DNA of 64,000 bases from Acetobacter cibinongensis (GCF_000963925.1 NZ_BAMV01000003.1:99604-163603), one strand, 5' to 3'. Numbered from the stretch's first letter, positions 8,914 through 18,740 are shown. Numbers and translations: made by a program. Notes: generated from the sequence alone by a model not told the origin.

Positions 8914-9705
8914 TCAGGCTGGTTGTGTGGCCACAAACTCTTCCACAATCTGGGCAAAACGTGCCGGGGCATCTGCATGAACCCAGTGCCCTGCACCGCC
9001 CACGGTCTCCAGCACATAATGAGGAAACAGGGCGCGCATGGCGGCATAATTGCGGGCCTGAATATAGGGGGAAAGTTCCCCTTTAATAAACAGCGTAGGC
9101 CCGTTATAGGCCGTCCCGGCAGGGAGTTCCGGCCAGTCCATGATGGCAGGCAGAGCCTGCATGATCTGGTGCAGGCCTATGGCCCAGCCGGGTTTTTCCC
9201 CAAGGTTCATGTTCTGCACCATCATCTGACGCACAGCCTCATTGGGAATGACCGGGCGCAGGAGCGCGTCTGCGCCCTTACGGTCAAGCTCCGGCGGGAA
9301 AGACAGGTTTTCCAGATCAGGCGGCACGTCCATACGGGTAAAGCCGCCCTGGGCGGGGGCAATATCGGCCACAATCAGGCGCAGCACCTGTTGCGGATGG
9401 TGCAGGGCCAACATCATGGCGGTTTTGCCGCCCATGGAATGTCCCAGCACAATGGCGGGTTCAGACGTGTAATGGGCCAGTGTCTCGCGCACATCCTCTG
9501 CCATGGCGTCGTAGCTCATGGGGCCGTGGGGACTGTCCCCGTGGTTACGCAGGTCCATGGCAAATGTGCGGTGTGTTGTGGCAAGGCGGCGTTGCACAAA
9601 GCCCAGATTACGCGCCCGCCCAAACAGTCCATGCAACAGCACGATAGGGGGGAGAGCCTTTTGGGTAGGGGAGTCCGGGCCTCGTTCAATCACGTTCAGC
9701 AGCAC
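8914..9705 (-). CDS. Alpha/beta-hydrolase, YbfF-like esterase
   Basis: An alpha/beta-hydrolase of about 263 residues: oxyanion-hole motif LLHGLFG, DLRNHGDSP after strand 4, the nucleophile elbow GHSMGG, and a C-terminal GHWVHAD carrying the catalytic histidine. This pattern fits acyl-CoA or short-chain esterases of the YbfF family. The frame stays open to 10098, but that extension would lie opposite the start of the stress-protein gene and does not resemble a hydrolase N-terminus. I therefore place the start at GTG 9705, behind AAAAGGA; there is no ATG near the domain start. The stop is only four bases from the end of the convergent oxidoreductase gene. Confidence 0.85.
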   Translation of the reverse strand: MLLNVIERGPDSPTQKALPPIVLLHGLFGRARNLGFVQRRLATTHRTFAMDLRNHGDSPHGPMSYDAMAEDVRETLAHYTSEPAIVLGHSMGGKTAMMLALHHPQQVLRLIVADIAPAQGGFTRMDVPPDLENLSFPPELDRKGADALLRPVIPNEAVRQMMVQNMNLGEKPGWAIGLHQIMQALPAIMDWPELPAGTAYNGPTLFIKGELSPYIQARNYAAMRALFPHYVLETVGGAGHWVHADAPARFAQIVEEFVATQPA

Positions 9706-9937
9706 AGTCAGTCTGATCCTTTTTGATAGGGCAGGCTGCACGGGTACAACCTTGTAGGGTGCAGTGTTACCGTTAAGCTTTCCAAAAGCGAAGGGCAGCA
9801 GGCCTTGTTTTTCTTCACCTTCCAGCGAGAGGTGTAAAAAACGGCTAAAGGCAACTTCGGCCCGTGTCAGGTGTTCTGGATTTATCAGAACGGCTCTGTG
9901 TTCATACCGCGCATTTGGAAAAGGGAAGGGGGACATC

Positions 9938-10762
9938 ATGAAGCGTTGCCTTGTCTTTTTACAGGCGCCTGAACAGGCTGCGGCAGCCTTAGGCATGGCG
10001 GCACGGCTGGTCTCGACGCTAGGCGTGCAGGGTGTGGACGTGGTGGCGCTACGCCCGGAGCCAAAAGCTGGCACGCTTCCTATAACGTCTGAAACCACCT
10101 TTCTTTATGAAGAGCAGCAGCGCAGCCGTATTGCTGCCCTGCACGCACAGTTCTGCCTTTGGCTACAAACCGAATATCAGGAAGATCAGGCGCAACTGGA
10201 AGCAACAGCCGTCACGTGGGAAGAAACAGAGGGGGCTGCTCAGGATATTCTGCCAGACAGGGCACGGCGCGCTGACCTGATTATTGCCGCCATGAACCCC
10301 GTATCCGCGCAGGAGACAGATGTACAAGCACTGAACGCCTTAGTGTTTTATGCAGCCTGCCCGGTTCTGCTGGTGCCCTCCGGGTGGGATGGCCCATGCG
10401 GGCAGTCTGTTCTGGTGGCATGGGCCGAGAGTGCCGCAGCGCACAGGGTGCTGGACGCAGCGTCTCCCTTTTTAGAAAAGGCACACCGTGTCAGCAGCCT
10501 TATCGCTGTTGGGGAAAACCTGCCAAGCAGCCTTGCGCACACGTCTATCACTCATCTTCCTCTGCCACTTTCAGAGCAGAATACTGCGGATGTGGTGACG
10601 GTAGAGGCACAGAAACGCAAGGCGGATCTGGTTATACTTGCAATGGATCTGAGTTTTACGAACCAGAGCGTGAAGACCAACCCTATAGCTGGGTTGATGG
10701 CACACGGCATAACTCCCATTTTGCTATACAGCCCGCCAGCAAACCAGACGCACACCGCGTGA
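9938..10762 (+). CDS. Universal stress protein family (tandem UspA-like)
   Basis: A cytoplasmic protein of 274 residues made of two UspA-like halves. The first starts MKRCLVFLQAP and contains RRADLIIAAM. The second starts near SVLVAWAESAAAHRVLDAA and ends with RKADLVILAM and an NPIAGLMAHGITPILLY tail like the usual Usp C-terminal strand. The ATP-binding glycine loop (GxxGxxxxxxxxGS) is not well preserved, so it may be of the non-nucleotide-binding class. The start at 9938 has AGGGAAGGGGG just upstream. The role is probably general stress protection; no partner is evident. Confidence 0.75.
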   Translation: MKRCLVFLQAPEQAAAALGMAARLVSTLGVQGVDVVALRPEPKAGTLPITSETTFLYEEQQRSRIAALHAQFCLWLQTEYQEDQAQLEATAVTWEETEGAAQDILPDRARRADLIIAAMNPVSAQETDVQALNALVFYAACPVLLVPSGWDGPCGQSVLVAWAESAAAHRVLDAASPFLEKAHRVSSLIAVGENLPSSLAHTSITHLPLPLSEQNTADVVTVEAQKRKADLVILAMDLSFTNQSVKTNPIAGLMAHGITPILLYSPPANQTHTA

Positions 10763-10877
10763 AGCTATGTGTGTTATAACTAGCAGCTCTCATATTTATT
10801 CAAGCCATATAAACTACGATTTGCAAAACTTGGTTTCATGAAAAGAAAGAGCGCTAAATTAAATTAATATTTAATAT

Positions 10878-10894
10878 GAAAGTGATTCTCGTTC
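10878..10894. promoter_or_regulatory. Possible upstream Fur box
   Basis: GAAAGTGATTCTCGTTC resembles the Fur consensus core TGATAATCATT and lies about 90 bases before the siderophore-receptor start, next to a better site at 10921. A longer partial palindrome (TATGAA...TTCATA) surrounds it. The match is imperfect. Confidence 0.45.
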
Positions 10895-10920
10895 ATAACA
10901 ACGGAATAGAAAATTAATAT

Positions 10921-10935
10921 TGAGAATTATTATCA
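10921..10935. promoter_or_regulatory. Fur box upstream of siderophore receptor
   Basis: TGAGAATTATTATCA is a 7-1-7 inverted repeat with one mismatch to the classical TGATAAT-n-ATTATCA Fur core. It is 46 bases before the ATG of the TonB receptor, where bound Fe-Fur would block the promoter when iron is plentiful. Confidence 0.7.
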
Positions 10936-10980
10936 ATAATGGATAAAGGCGCATAATTTTATTTTTGCAGGTGCAACATT

Positions 10981-13389
10981 ATGCGTGTTTCTCGTGTTCG
11001 TGGGGTCTTGCATCCCACGCCTTTGGCAGTGGGTCTGGCTTTGGGGTGTTCAGTAGCACCAGCATTGGCAGATGAGCATCCGTCCCCTCATCGGTCACAC
11101 CGGCACCACGCGCCGACTAAAAAGACCGCTCCTGCAACACCACAGGCCCCGGTAGCGCCAGCAGCCGACACAGCGGCGACATTGAGCAACGCCAAAGGGC
11201 GTGGCCCCGACCATGTGGCGCACAAGAATGGGGCAGAAACGGAGGAGTGGACTGTTGTTGCCTCCCCCATGAACACGCTCCGCACCCCCATTGGCCTGAG
11301 CCGTATGCCGCAGGATGTGTTGCATACGCCGCAGACCATAGACGTGGTGCCTCAACTGCTCATGCAGCAGCAGAACGTTAAATCGCTTGATGAAGCCCTG
11401 AAGAACGTGCCGGGTATCACGGCCTCGGTTGGTGAGGGTGAAGGCGGTATGTCTGGGGATCAGTTTTTGATCCGGGGCTTTGCCGCACAAAATGATATTT
11501 ATGAAAATGGATTGCGTGACTTCGGGGTTTATTCACGCGACAGCTTTGATTATGACCATGTGACTGTTATTAAAGGGCCGTCTTCCCAGATTTTCGGGAA
11601 TGGGACAACAGGCGGTGCCATCAACATTACCACCAAGACGCCTACCGCTGGTAATCATATCAATGCCAGTTTTTCAGGCGGCAGTGGCTCTTATTACCGT
11701 GGTACGCTGGATATTAACCGCAAAATTACAGATACCATTGCCGTCCGCCTGACAGGCATGGGCAATGAAAGTAACATGGTAGGGCGGGACCAGCTTTATT
11801 CACACCGCTGGGGTATTGCGCCGTCCATTATTTTTGGTCTTGGTAAAAAACTCAATTATACAATTGAATATTTCCATCAGACCGATAATCGTATTCCGGA
11901 TTACGGGGTGCCTGTCGTAACCAAACCCGGCACGGCATATGGCAAGCCTGTTACGGAATATGGCGTTAAACGCACCAACTGGTATGGCACCACGTTTGAC
12001 CAGGAACAGTCCAATGTGGATATGCTGACCGGCCGCCTGCAATGGGAAATAAACCCGCATATCACGTTGTATAATGATACACGCGGTGGCCTTTACAGCC
12101 GGTATTTTTCTGCTTCTCAGGAAGGCTGTAACGCGGCTTGCACCAATGCATTCTTTTCCAGCTACCCGGAAACCGCCAAAGTATCGCGTATTGGCGGTGT
12201 AGGTGGCCCGAACCCGTACCAGCAGGATGACTGGTCTGTGCAAAACGTGGCGTCTGCCGTTGCGAATTTTACGACCGGAACCATTAAGCACCAGATGATA
12301 GGCGGGGTGGATATTGAGCATATTTACGACCGCCGCCGGAACTACGCCTACAACAACCCGGCCAGCCGTCAGTATACCAGCCTGTTAAACCCTAACCCGT
12401 ATGTGCCGGGGCTTGATGTTGGTGTAGGGTCTTTGCATCCCGGAAACATTGTTAATATTCCCAATGGTGTAGGCCGCAAGGAATGGAAGACCAGTGCGGC
12501 GACAGATGTCGGGGCATTTTTCTCAGAGCAGGCATGGCTGGCCCCGTGGTTCTCGGTCAAGGCTGGTTTTCGTTGGGACCACTGGAGCAGCAACTATGCA
12601 GCAACAGGTGGTGTGGCTAGTACGGCCGATACCCGGCTGGGCCAGAAGCAGGACACCTTCAACCCCAATGTCAGCCTGATGTACACGCCAAACGATCATG
12701 CTATGGTGTATTTCAACTGGGCTGAATCCACTACGCCACTGGGGCTATACGTCACAAACAGTTCTGAGCCTCTATCACCCAAAAATTCCAAATTTGAGCC
12801 TGAACGCAGCAGACTGTACGAAATTGGCGCAAAATACTCAGCGTTCCATGATCGTATTGGCTTTACGGCATCCGTATTCCGTCTGGAAAAAGGCAACTCT
12901 CTTCTGACAGACCCAAGCAACGGCACCGTGACATCCTCTGGCGATACGCAGCGCAACCAGGGTCTGGAACTGAGTGTGTCCGGTCAGATTTTGAAAAACT
13001 GGACCATGATTGCCACCTACGCACGCTACGACAGCAAGACCACAGGCGGTACGCTTGCGGATATTGGCAAGCAGATACAGTTTGTGCCGCGCAATCAGGC
13101 AACAGTCTGGAGCACTTATGAAGTGGCGCCCAAAACTCCGTACAATCTGACGGTAGGTGGCGGCCTGACATGGCGTGAAGGCGTGTTTCTTGACACGGCC
13201 AATACAGCCAAGGTGCCTGCCAACGTAGAGTTTGATGCTGTTGTGTCTCATCAGTTCGGGCCGCGTTGGAAAGTGGCCATGAATGGTTACAACCTTGCAA
13301 ACCGCCTGAACTACGGCAACCTGTTCAGTAACCGGGTCACACCTTCTGTTGGCCGTGCGTTCCTGTTCAATCTTTCTGCTAGTTACTAA
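10981..13389 (+). CDS. TonB-dependent siderophore receptor
   Basis: An outer-membrane receptor of 802 residues for ferric siderophores, powered by TonB-ExbBD. It has a signal peptide (hydrophobic core LAVGLALG, ending around ALADE) and a His/Pro/Ala-rich linker. The plug domain contains TPQTIDVVPQLLMQQQ, FLIRGF and VTVIKGPSSQIFGNGTTGGAINI, followed by a 22-stranded barrel ending with an aromatic residue (NLSASY). The plug and barrel pattern fits the hydroxamate-type FhuA/FhuE/FpvA class. Fur-box-like sites sit upstream and a hairpin terminator lies just downstream, so it is probably an iron-repressed single-gene unit. The actual siderophore cannot be told; no siderophore synthesis genes are in the window. 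Confidence 0.93.
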   Translation: MRVSRVRGVLHPTPLAVGLALGCSVAPALADEHPSPHRSHRHHAPTKKTAPATPQAPVAPAADTAATLSNAKGRGPDHVAHKNGAETEEWTVVASPMNTLRTPIGLSRMPQDVLHTPQTIDVVPQLLMQQQNVKSLDEALKNVPGITASVGEGEGGMSGDQFLIRGFAAQNDIYENGLRDFGVYSRDSFDYDHVTVIKGPSSQIFGNGTTGGAINITTKTPTAGNHINASFSGGSGSYYRGTLDINRKITDTIAVRLTGMGNESNMVGRDQLYSHRWGIAPSIIFGLGKKLNYTIEYFHQTDNRIPDYGVPVVTKPGTAYGKPVTEYGVKRTNWYGTTFDQEQSNVDMLTGRLQWEINPHITLYNDTRGGLYSRYFSASQEGCNAACTNAFFSSYPETAKVSRIGGVGGPNPYQQDDWSVQNVASAVANFTTGTIKHQMIGGVDIEHIYDRRRNYAYNNPASRQYTSLLNPNPYVPGLDVGVGSLHPGNIVNIPNGVGRKEWKTSAATDVGAFFSEQAWLAPWFSVKAGFRWDHWSSNYAATGGVASTADTRLGQKQDTFNPNVSLMYTPNDHAMVYFNWAESTTPLGLYVTNSSEPLSPKNSKFEPERSRLYEIGAKYSAFHDRIGFTASVFRLEKGNSLLTDPSNGTVTSSGDTQRNQGLELSVSGQILKNWTMIATYARYDSKTTGGTLADIGKQIQFVPRNQATVWSTYEVAPKTPYNLTVGGGLTWREGVFLDTANTAKVPANVEFDAVVSHQFGPRWKVAMNGYNLANRLNYGNLFSNRVTPSVGRAFLFNLSASY

Positions 13390-13407
13390 ACTATAGCGGA
13401 GAGCGTG

Positions 13408-13445
13408 TGCTGGGGGGCTTTGTCTCCCCGGCATAAATTTTTATA
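13408..13445 (+). terminator. Terminator after siderophore receptor
   Basis: An eight-pair stem (TGCTGGGG with CCCCGGCA, one G-T pair) and a ten-base loop, followed by TAAATTTTTATATTT, starting 19 bases after the receptor stop. Confidence 0.7.
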
Positions 13446-13602
13446 TTTCCACAATATTATAAAACAAAATCGTAATTCTCTTTCTGGTATTACCATTGGT
13501 GTGGGCGCATTTTTCAGCCTGATAATTTGATCATCCGGTGTTTGATTGGCATACAGGCAAGTGTCGTCTTGAAGTGATCCTTTCAATCATCAGGAATTAG
13601 GT

Positions 13603-14415
13603 ATGGAAACCCACGTTAACTCCTTATGGAACCAGTTGAACGGCTGGCTGCCCACCGTTCTTGCCTATGTTGGGCAAGTTATTCTTGCTATCATTGTGCT
13701 GCTTATCGGCTGGACCATCATTAATATGGTTATCCGGGCGCTGGACCGCATGATGGCAGCCAGCCACCTTGAACCAACACTGCGCGGTTTTCTGTTAAGC
13801 GTTGCAGGGCTGTTGCTGAAGGCGCTGCTGCTTATCAGTGTTGCCTCCATGGTTGGTATTGCCACAACGTCCTTCGTGGCGGTTCTGGGTGCTGCTGGCT
13901 TGGCCGTAGGTATGGCGTTGCAGGGTAGTCTGGCCAACTTTGCAGGCGGTGTACTTATCCTGCTGTTCCGGCCATTCAAGGTGGGGGATTCTATTACAGC
14001 CAGCGGGAGCTCCGGCACAGTCGTGGCTATCGAGATGTTTCGTACCGTGTTGTGTGATGCCAGCAACAAGTTCATTTATGTGCCCAACGGTACACTCTCC
14101 AACAATGTGCTGGTTAATTCGTCTCAGGCAGACAGCATTGCGGCGTCTGTCACCCTGTTGATTGACTATAATGACGATATTGATAAAGCCCGCGCCCTTA
14201 TTCTGGGTCTGGTGCAGGATGACGCGCTGGTTCTTAAAACACCGGCTCCGTCCGTAACGTTCCTGCCGCAGCCTGCTAACGTGGCTGTGTCACTCAGTTT
14301 CTGGTGCGCTCCGGGAAATGCCACACCGTTGGTTGGTAAATATTCTGAAGCCGCTATCAAGGTGCTTAAAAAAGAAGGCTACCGCTTGGGCGTAAGTACA
14401 CGCACTGCAGCGTAG
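13603..14415 (+). CDS. MscS-type mechanosensitive channel, small conductance
   Basis: An inner-membrane channel of 270 residues, close to the length of E. coli MscS (286), which opens under membrane tension to release solutes on hypo-osmotic shock. There are three hydrophobic N-terminal helices. The pore-lining third helix contains GAAGLAVGMALQGSLANFAGG with the Gly/Ala packing surface of MscS, followed by LLFRPFKVGDSI, which starts the cytoplasmic beta domain, and VPNGTLSNNVLVN. The gene is followed by a strong terminator. The ATG is preceded by AGGAATTAGGT. Confidence 0.93.
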   Translation: METHVNSLWNQLNGWLPTVLAYVGQVILAIIVLLIGWTIINMVIRALDRMMAASHLEPTLRGFLLSVAGLLLKALLLISVASMVGIATTSFVAVLGAAGLAVGMALQGSLANFAGGVLILLFRPFKVGDSITASGSSGTVVAIEMFRTVLCDASNKFIYVPNGTLSNNVLVNSSQADSIAASVTLLIDYNDDIDKARALILGLVQDDALVLKTPAPSVTFLPQPANVAVSLSFWCAPGNATPLVGKYSEAAIKVLKKEGYRLGVSTRTAA

Positions 14416-14456
14416 TATTTTTGTGCAATGGCTTTGGTGCCATAGGCAAACGGGAA

Positions 14457-14488
14457 GGGCAGGCTGTTACAAAGCCTGCCCTTTTTTG
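14457..14488 (+). terminator. Strong intrinsic terminator after mscS-like gene
   Basis: A perfect nine-pair stem, GGGCAGGCT with AGCCTGCCC, with a seven-base loop and a run of six T. It lies between the convergent channel and OPT genes. Confidence 0.9.
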
Positions 14489-14489
14489 T

Positions 14490-16481
14490 TCAGGAACGCT
14501 GCGGTTCCGCTTTGATAATTGTGCGGCAGAACCACGCACAGATAGCGCAAAAAACAATCAGGCCCGCTACAGCGGAAACAGGGGCAGGCACCCATGCGCC
14601 TAAGGAGAGTGCATCCTCCTTGCTCAGAGCGCCTGAGAGCACAGCCAGCGCCACCCCTGTCAGGCTCTCGCCAACAATGAAGCCGGATGCCAGCATGGTG
14701 GCAATACTGGCATCATGCTCTGGTGCGGCGGCGGGCATGATGCTCTCTGGCGCAAAAGAGGACGCACGGCGGTTACTCAAATGGCGTTTGAGCAGCCACC
14801 CAAGAATGGCCCCGACTGCCAGCGTTACGCTTACGGAAGGGGGAAGATAAATACCTACAGCAACACCCAAAGGCGGTAGAGCCAGTGCCCGGCGGCGTAG
14901 CAGCAGGTCCACCGCCACAAGCACGGCACCAAGCCCCATGCCGATGGACAACATCGACCAGTCGAGAGATTGCGTGAAAATACCTTTGGCGATCATGGCA
15001 ATCAGGGCTGGTTGCGGGGCTGACAGTGCGTGTGCGGGGTCCATTCCGGGGCGCGGCATGGCCCCTGCAAACCCGTAAGCCTGATACAGAATATTGAGCA
15101 CAGGCGGAATGACCGCAGCCCCTACAACGCACCCGGCTATCAGAGCCACCTGTTGCTTCCAGGGGGACGCCCCAACAAGCTGGCCTGTTTTAAGATCTTG
15201 CAGGTTATCGTTGGAAATTGCGGCTGTGGCAGTAATGGCGGAGAGCAGCAGGATGGTAAAGCCGGTTGCCAGAGCGTGGCCATTGGCCATCATTTCAGCG
15301 GGCATCAGGCCACAGGCCTCAAGGCCCAGAATCATCATGGCAGACAGAACGGCGGCAATAATGACAATGCCGGAAATGGGCGAGGAGGAAGAGCCGACAA
15401 TGCCAGCCATGTAGCCACACGCTGCGGCCATGACAAAACCAAAGACCACACAGAAAATAACGGCAGCCGTGACAATAGGCCAGATGCCCTGCGCAACCGG
15501 AGCCAGAAAAGCTGCAAACAGCCCACCAAGCAACACAACCGTGACAGCCAGCAAAGCCCCTAATGTACGGGGGCCAAGGTCTTTATCCTGCTCCGTAACA
15601 GTTGTGGCGCGTTGCGCTTGCATCATGGAGCGCAACCCGCGTGCAACAGGGCCCATCAGTTCAATCAACGTCCAGATGGAGGCCATGGCAATAGCGCCAG
15701 CACCGACAAAACGGACCTTATGCAACCAGACGGATTGGGCAAATGCGGCAGCGGTCAGATGGTCTGTATTGGGTGTGTGAACAGTAAGCCACGGAACCCC
15801 AAAGCCCCAGGCCAGTATGCACCCCACCAGCATGGCCAGCCCTCCGGCTAACCCGACCAGATACCCAGCCCCGATCAAAGCCAGAGAAAGCCCCCCGGAG
15901 GCCTGAAACACCGCACTGCCAACGCTGGCTGTGACGGATACACTGTCTGACAGCAGGCGCAGGCCATTGCTGGCAAAGGTGAACAGCGTGGCCACAACCC
16001 CGCCACTGATCAAGGCGGACAGGCTTTTGCTGTTTCCCTCTTCCGCCCCGGCCCGCAAAATTTCTGCCGCGGCAACACCTTCCGGGTAAGGGAGAGCACT
16101 TTCCGTCACCAACGCGCGGCGCAGAGGAATGGTGAACAGCACCCCCGCCACACCCCCGGCAAGGGACAAGCCAGCCGTCTGCCAGAAGGGGAAGTTACTC
16201 CATAGCCCGGCCATAACCAGACCGGGGAAGGTTGCAAACACGCAGGACAGGGTGCCAGCGGCTGATGCCTGACTTTGCACCATATTGTTTTCCAGAATGG
16301 AGCCATTGCCCAAGGCCCGCAGCACCGCCATGGAAATAACCGCAGCGGGGATGGAGGACGCAAATGTCAGGCCAATACGCAGGCCGAGATAGACGTTGGA
16401 TGCCGTGAACACGACGGTAATGAGCGCCCCAAGAATAAGGCCGCGCACGGTCAGTTCTCTTGGGGTCAGGGGGTGCGCCAT
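14490..16481 (-). CDS. OPT-family oligopeptide/metal-chelate transporter
   Basis: An inner-membrane carrier of 663 residues with many hydrophobic helices, of the OPT superfamily (oligopeptides or metal chelates, proton-coupled). Typical features are the N-terminal ELTVRGLILGALITVVFTA, YLGLRIGLTFASSIPAAVIS with its LGLRIG helix, PYPEGVAAAEILRAG, and NDNLQDLKTGQLVGASPWKQQ, which is characteristic of bacterial OPT proteins. The substrate is not known. The start at 16481 (MAHPLTPREL) is the natural family start. There is no obvious partner gene on the same strand. Confidence 0.92.
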   Translation of the reverse strand: MAHPLTPRELTVRGLILGALITVVFTASNVYLGLRIGLTFASSIPAAVISMAVLRALGNGSILENNMVQSQASAAGTLSCVFATFPGLVMAGLWSNFPFWQTAGLSLAGGVAGVLFTIPLRRALVTESALPYPEGVAAAEILRAGAEEGNSKSLSALISGGVVATLFTFASNGLRLLSDSVSVTASVGSAVFQASGGLSLALIGAGYLVGLAGGLAMLVGCILAWGFGVPWLTVHTPNTDHLTAAAFAQSVWLHKVRFVGAGAIAMASIWTLIELMGPVARGLRSMMQAQRATTVTEQDKDLGPRTLGALLAVTVVLLGGLFAAFLAPVAQGIWPIVTAAVIFCVVFGFVMAAACGYMAGIVGSSSSPISGIVIIAAVLSAMMILGLEACGLMPAEMMANGHALATGFTILLLSAITATAAISNDNLQDLKTGQLVGASPWKQQVALIAGCVVGAAVIPPVLNILYQAYGFAGAMPRPGMDPAHALSAPQPALIAMIAKGIFTQSLDWSMLSIGMGLGAVLVAVDLLLRRRALALPPLGVAVGIYLPPSVSVTLAVGAILGWLLKRHLSNRRASSFAPESIMPAAAPEHDASIATMLASGFIVGESLTGVALAVLSGALSKEDALSLGAWVPAPVSAVAGLIVFCAICAWFCRTIIKAEPQRS

Positions 16482-16655
16482 AGGCGGGCCTCGTGAAAGC
16501 TGGTGTCATCAGAAAAATGCCCTGGCAAACGCAGGGGGCGTTCTTCTTCGATAGAACGTGAGCGCCCGTTTGTCGCCCTGAAAAGAACCGTTTATGGAAT
16601 GAAAAAAGGGGCAAAGGCGCTTTGGCCTCTGCCCCTTCGCATGGTGCAGGCTGTC

Positions 16656-18437
16656 TTAGAATGTCAGTTCAAGGTTGCTCTGCACGTAAGCGCCGGATGA
16701 TGCACCAGCCTTGACCATGGCTTTGGAGGCAAAGATATATTCTCCGTCCAAGCTAAACGTGACATGGCGTGTAGCACGCCACGTAAAGCTGGCCTGTGGC
16801 ATGGTGGCTGTGTACCCGCCGCTGGGGCGGAAGCGGTACGCCGCAGTTGAGTTTGCGTAAATGGCATCATTGGTGGAGCTGCGCCACACCACGGGCACCT
16901 TCATCAGCAGGGTCGTGTTGCGGCTTGTGGCCACTGTGGCAATGGGGCCTACGTCAATCAGGTTAGCGTTGCCAATATAGGTGCTCATATCCAGATAGTA
17001 GGCGCTGGGCACAAATGGGCTCAGGAAGCTGTTCCATGTGCTGTTTGGCCCTTTATGGGTATTCCCGCCGGAAATATCATCGGCCTGTATGCCAATGGCC
17101 GGACGCCCCCACCATTTGGCAAACCGCCAGGAGACCTGAGCATTGAGTGAGTAGGCAGAAACCGCGCGTGTGGGGGAGGCTTGCTTGGCAGGCCGGAACT
17201 CCCCGCCCTGCCACATGCCGCCAAGCGAAAATTCAATGGGGCCAGCGTTACCCCATACGCGGCTTCCGGGCGTATCGCGCCGGGTGGAGCCAGCAATGGT
17301 GCCTGTGGCAGAGGCAATTGGGCTGCTGGCCAGCAGATAGCCCATATAGAACGTATCCACAAAAATCTGGCTGCTGCGGCCCATGAGCTTGAATTCCGGC
17401 ACAGCGTAGGACGTATAGGCACCGTACCAGCGTGTGCGGTAGCCAACCTGATCATGGAAGGCCGTTGTGGGGGCATTGTTGGTGAGTGTCAGGTCAAACA
17501 GGTCAACACGGAAGCGCTTCCAGAAAGCGTAGCCACGGACACCGTTCCAGGAATACGGCACGGCAGGGTACACTGAACCTGCGGTAATATAGGGTGGCGC
17601 GTCCAGAAACGTCATGCGCCCGACCATCACGCCCATATTGGCGTTGAGCACATGGCCTTTTACTTCAACAAAGGCCTGCTGTGCATCCAGCTTGCTGCGC
17701 CAGCGGCCACCAGCATAACCATAATAGTTTGTACCGCCTGCCTGTGCGCTCAGCAGTTCCCCATAAAGCCGTACATGCTCGCCCAGATGCAGGTCCGCCC
17801 CGGCGTTCCAGCGCATGTTCTGGCGGTAGGCCGGAGCCGTGCGGAGCGTGCCAAAGCCCGCCTTCTGGTCATAAAAGTTATGCTGGCGGAAGTTGCCGCT
17901 CAGGGACAGGTAAATGGACCCGCTCTGATTAAGCGGAATGTATTTCAGTGGGTCCATCCAGTCTATGCGGTTCCGTTTGTCGCGCAGGTTCGACCAGTCT
18001 TCTGCCCAACGGGAGACGGCATAATACCCAACGGTGCCAAAGCCCGCAGCCGCCCCTGTGTTGCTGTTAAACACGCCCCACGGCCCCTGATGCAGCAGCG
18101 CTGAGGGTAAGGGGCTGAGTTCTAGAGACTGCGGCTGACCGTATGCTTCCGGTCGGCTGGTCAGAGGGGGCAGGAGCATGTTGTCCCAGAAGCCCCCCGT
18201 CTTTCTAGGTGCTGTGGCTGTTACGGGAGCAACAGGGGTTGCGCCGTGCGGGTCCGGTTGGCTGTTTGCAGATGCCTTATGGGTGGTTGGCGTATGCGGG
18301 TACTGCGGAAACGCGGCCAGAGGCGCTGTTTCCGCCGCAAGGGTGGTGGAGCAGCCTAGTGCGACCAAAAGGCCGACGGACCCTGCAAGGAGGGATGCTG
18401 TGAGGGTGCGGGAGTATGGGAGGCAATTATGTTTCAT
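16656..18437 (-). CDS. Alginate-export (AlgE-like) family outer-membrane porin
   Basis: An outer-membrane beta-barrel protein of 593 residues. The ATG at 18437 gives a good signal peptide (MKHNCLPYSRTLTASLLAGS, then a hydrophobic core ending at TLAAE); the frame extends 13 codons further upstream without improving it. A Pro/Thr-rich linker is followed by a barrel with alternating aromatic strands, WNAGADLHLGEHVRLYGEL, and the late motif WNSFLSPFVPSAYYLDMS seen in the alginate-export family. It ends in Phe (NLELTF), as barrel proteins do. Acetic acid bacteria are not known for alginate, so the substrate is probably another anion or polyol. No polysaccharide synthesis genes lie beside it. Confidence 0.85.
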   Translation of the reverse strand: MKHNCLPYSRTLTASLLAGSVGLLVALGCSTTLAAETAPLAAFPQYPHTPTTHKASANSQPDPHGATPVAPVTATAPRKTGGFWDNMLLPPLTSRPEAYGQPQSLELSPLPSALLHQGPWGVFNSNTGAAAGFGTVGYYAVSRWAEDWSNLRDKRNRIDWMDPLKYIPLNQSGSIYLSLSGNFRQHNFYDQKAGFGTLRTAPAYRQNMRWNAGADLHLGEHVRLYGELLSAQAGGTNYYGYAGGRWRSKLDAQQAFVEVKGHVLNANMGVMVGRMTFLDAPPYITAGSVYPAVPYSWNGVRGYAFWKRFRVDLFDLTLTNNAPTTAFHDQVGYRTRWYGAYTSYAVPEFKLMGRSSQIFVDTFYMGYLLASSPIASATGTIAGSTRRDTPGSRVWGNAGPIEFSLGGMWQGGEFRPAKQASPTRAVSAYSLNAQVSWRFAKWWGRPAIGIQADDISGGNTHKGPNSTWNSFLSPFVPSAYYLDMSTYIGNANLIDVGPIATVATSRNTTLLMKVPVVWRSSTNDAIYANSTAAYRFRPSGGYTATMPQASFTWRATRHVTFSLDGEYIFASKAMVKAGASSGAYVQSNLELTF

Positions 18438-18698
18438 GTGAAAAAGCTCAAAAACATCATGTCCAGAAACAAGCATAGGCTGGCCGTTATAAGGGCCTGC
18501 AATGCTTACTGACTTTTGAGGAGAAAAGGGCCGAAGGTTTTAGCGTGTAAGGCGCTGACCTGCGGCAGGACGCGCCATAAGGCGCACGGAGCCGGACAGA
18601 TGCGGGGGATGCCCGCTGTGCTGAAATAGAGAAGAGAGAACAGCGGTGTGGCATTGACCAAAAGAAACACACATAGAAGGCAGTCCCCTGTTTGGGAG

Positions 18699-18740
18699 GC
18701 ATAGTTAGGAGTAAACTCCGGCTATGCTTTTTGTTTTTTC
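18699..18740 (+). terminator. Orphan intrinsic terminator in a gene-free gap
   Basis: A GCATAG/CTATGC stem with an inner GGAG/CTCC helix is followed by TTTTTGTTTTTT on the plus strand. No plus-strand gene ends here: the 393 bases between 18438 and 18830 show no convincing coding sequence. It may end an unannotated small RNA reading rightwards. Confidence 0.5.

Noticed and set aside
8914..10098. The full 394-residue open frame for the alpha/beta-hydrolase
   Set aside because: The first 130 residues lie opposite the 5' part of the stress-protein gene and do not look like a hydrolase N-terminus; the GTG at 9705 with AAAAGGA upstream fits the family better.
18487..18702. A 71-residue minus-strand frame in the gap at 18.5 kb
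   Set aside because: Its composition is unlike the neighbouring genes and it has no signal or motif; the gap is better explained by a promoter region and a possible small RNA.
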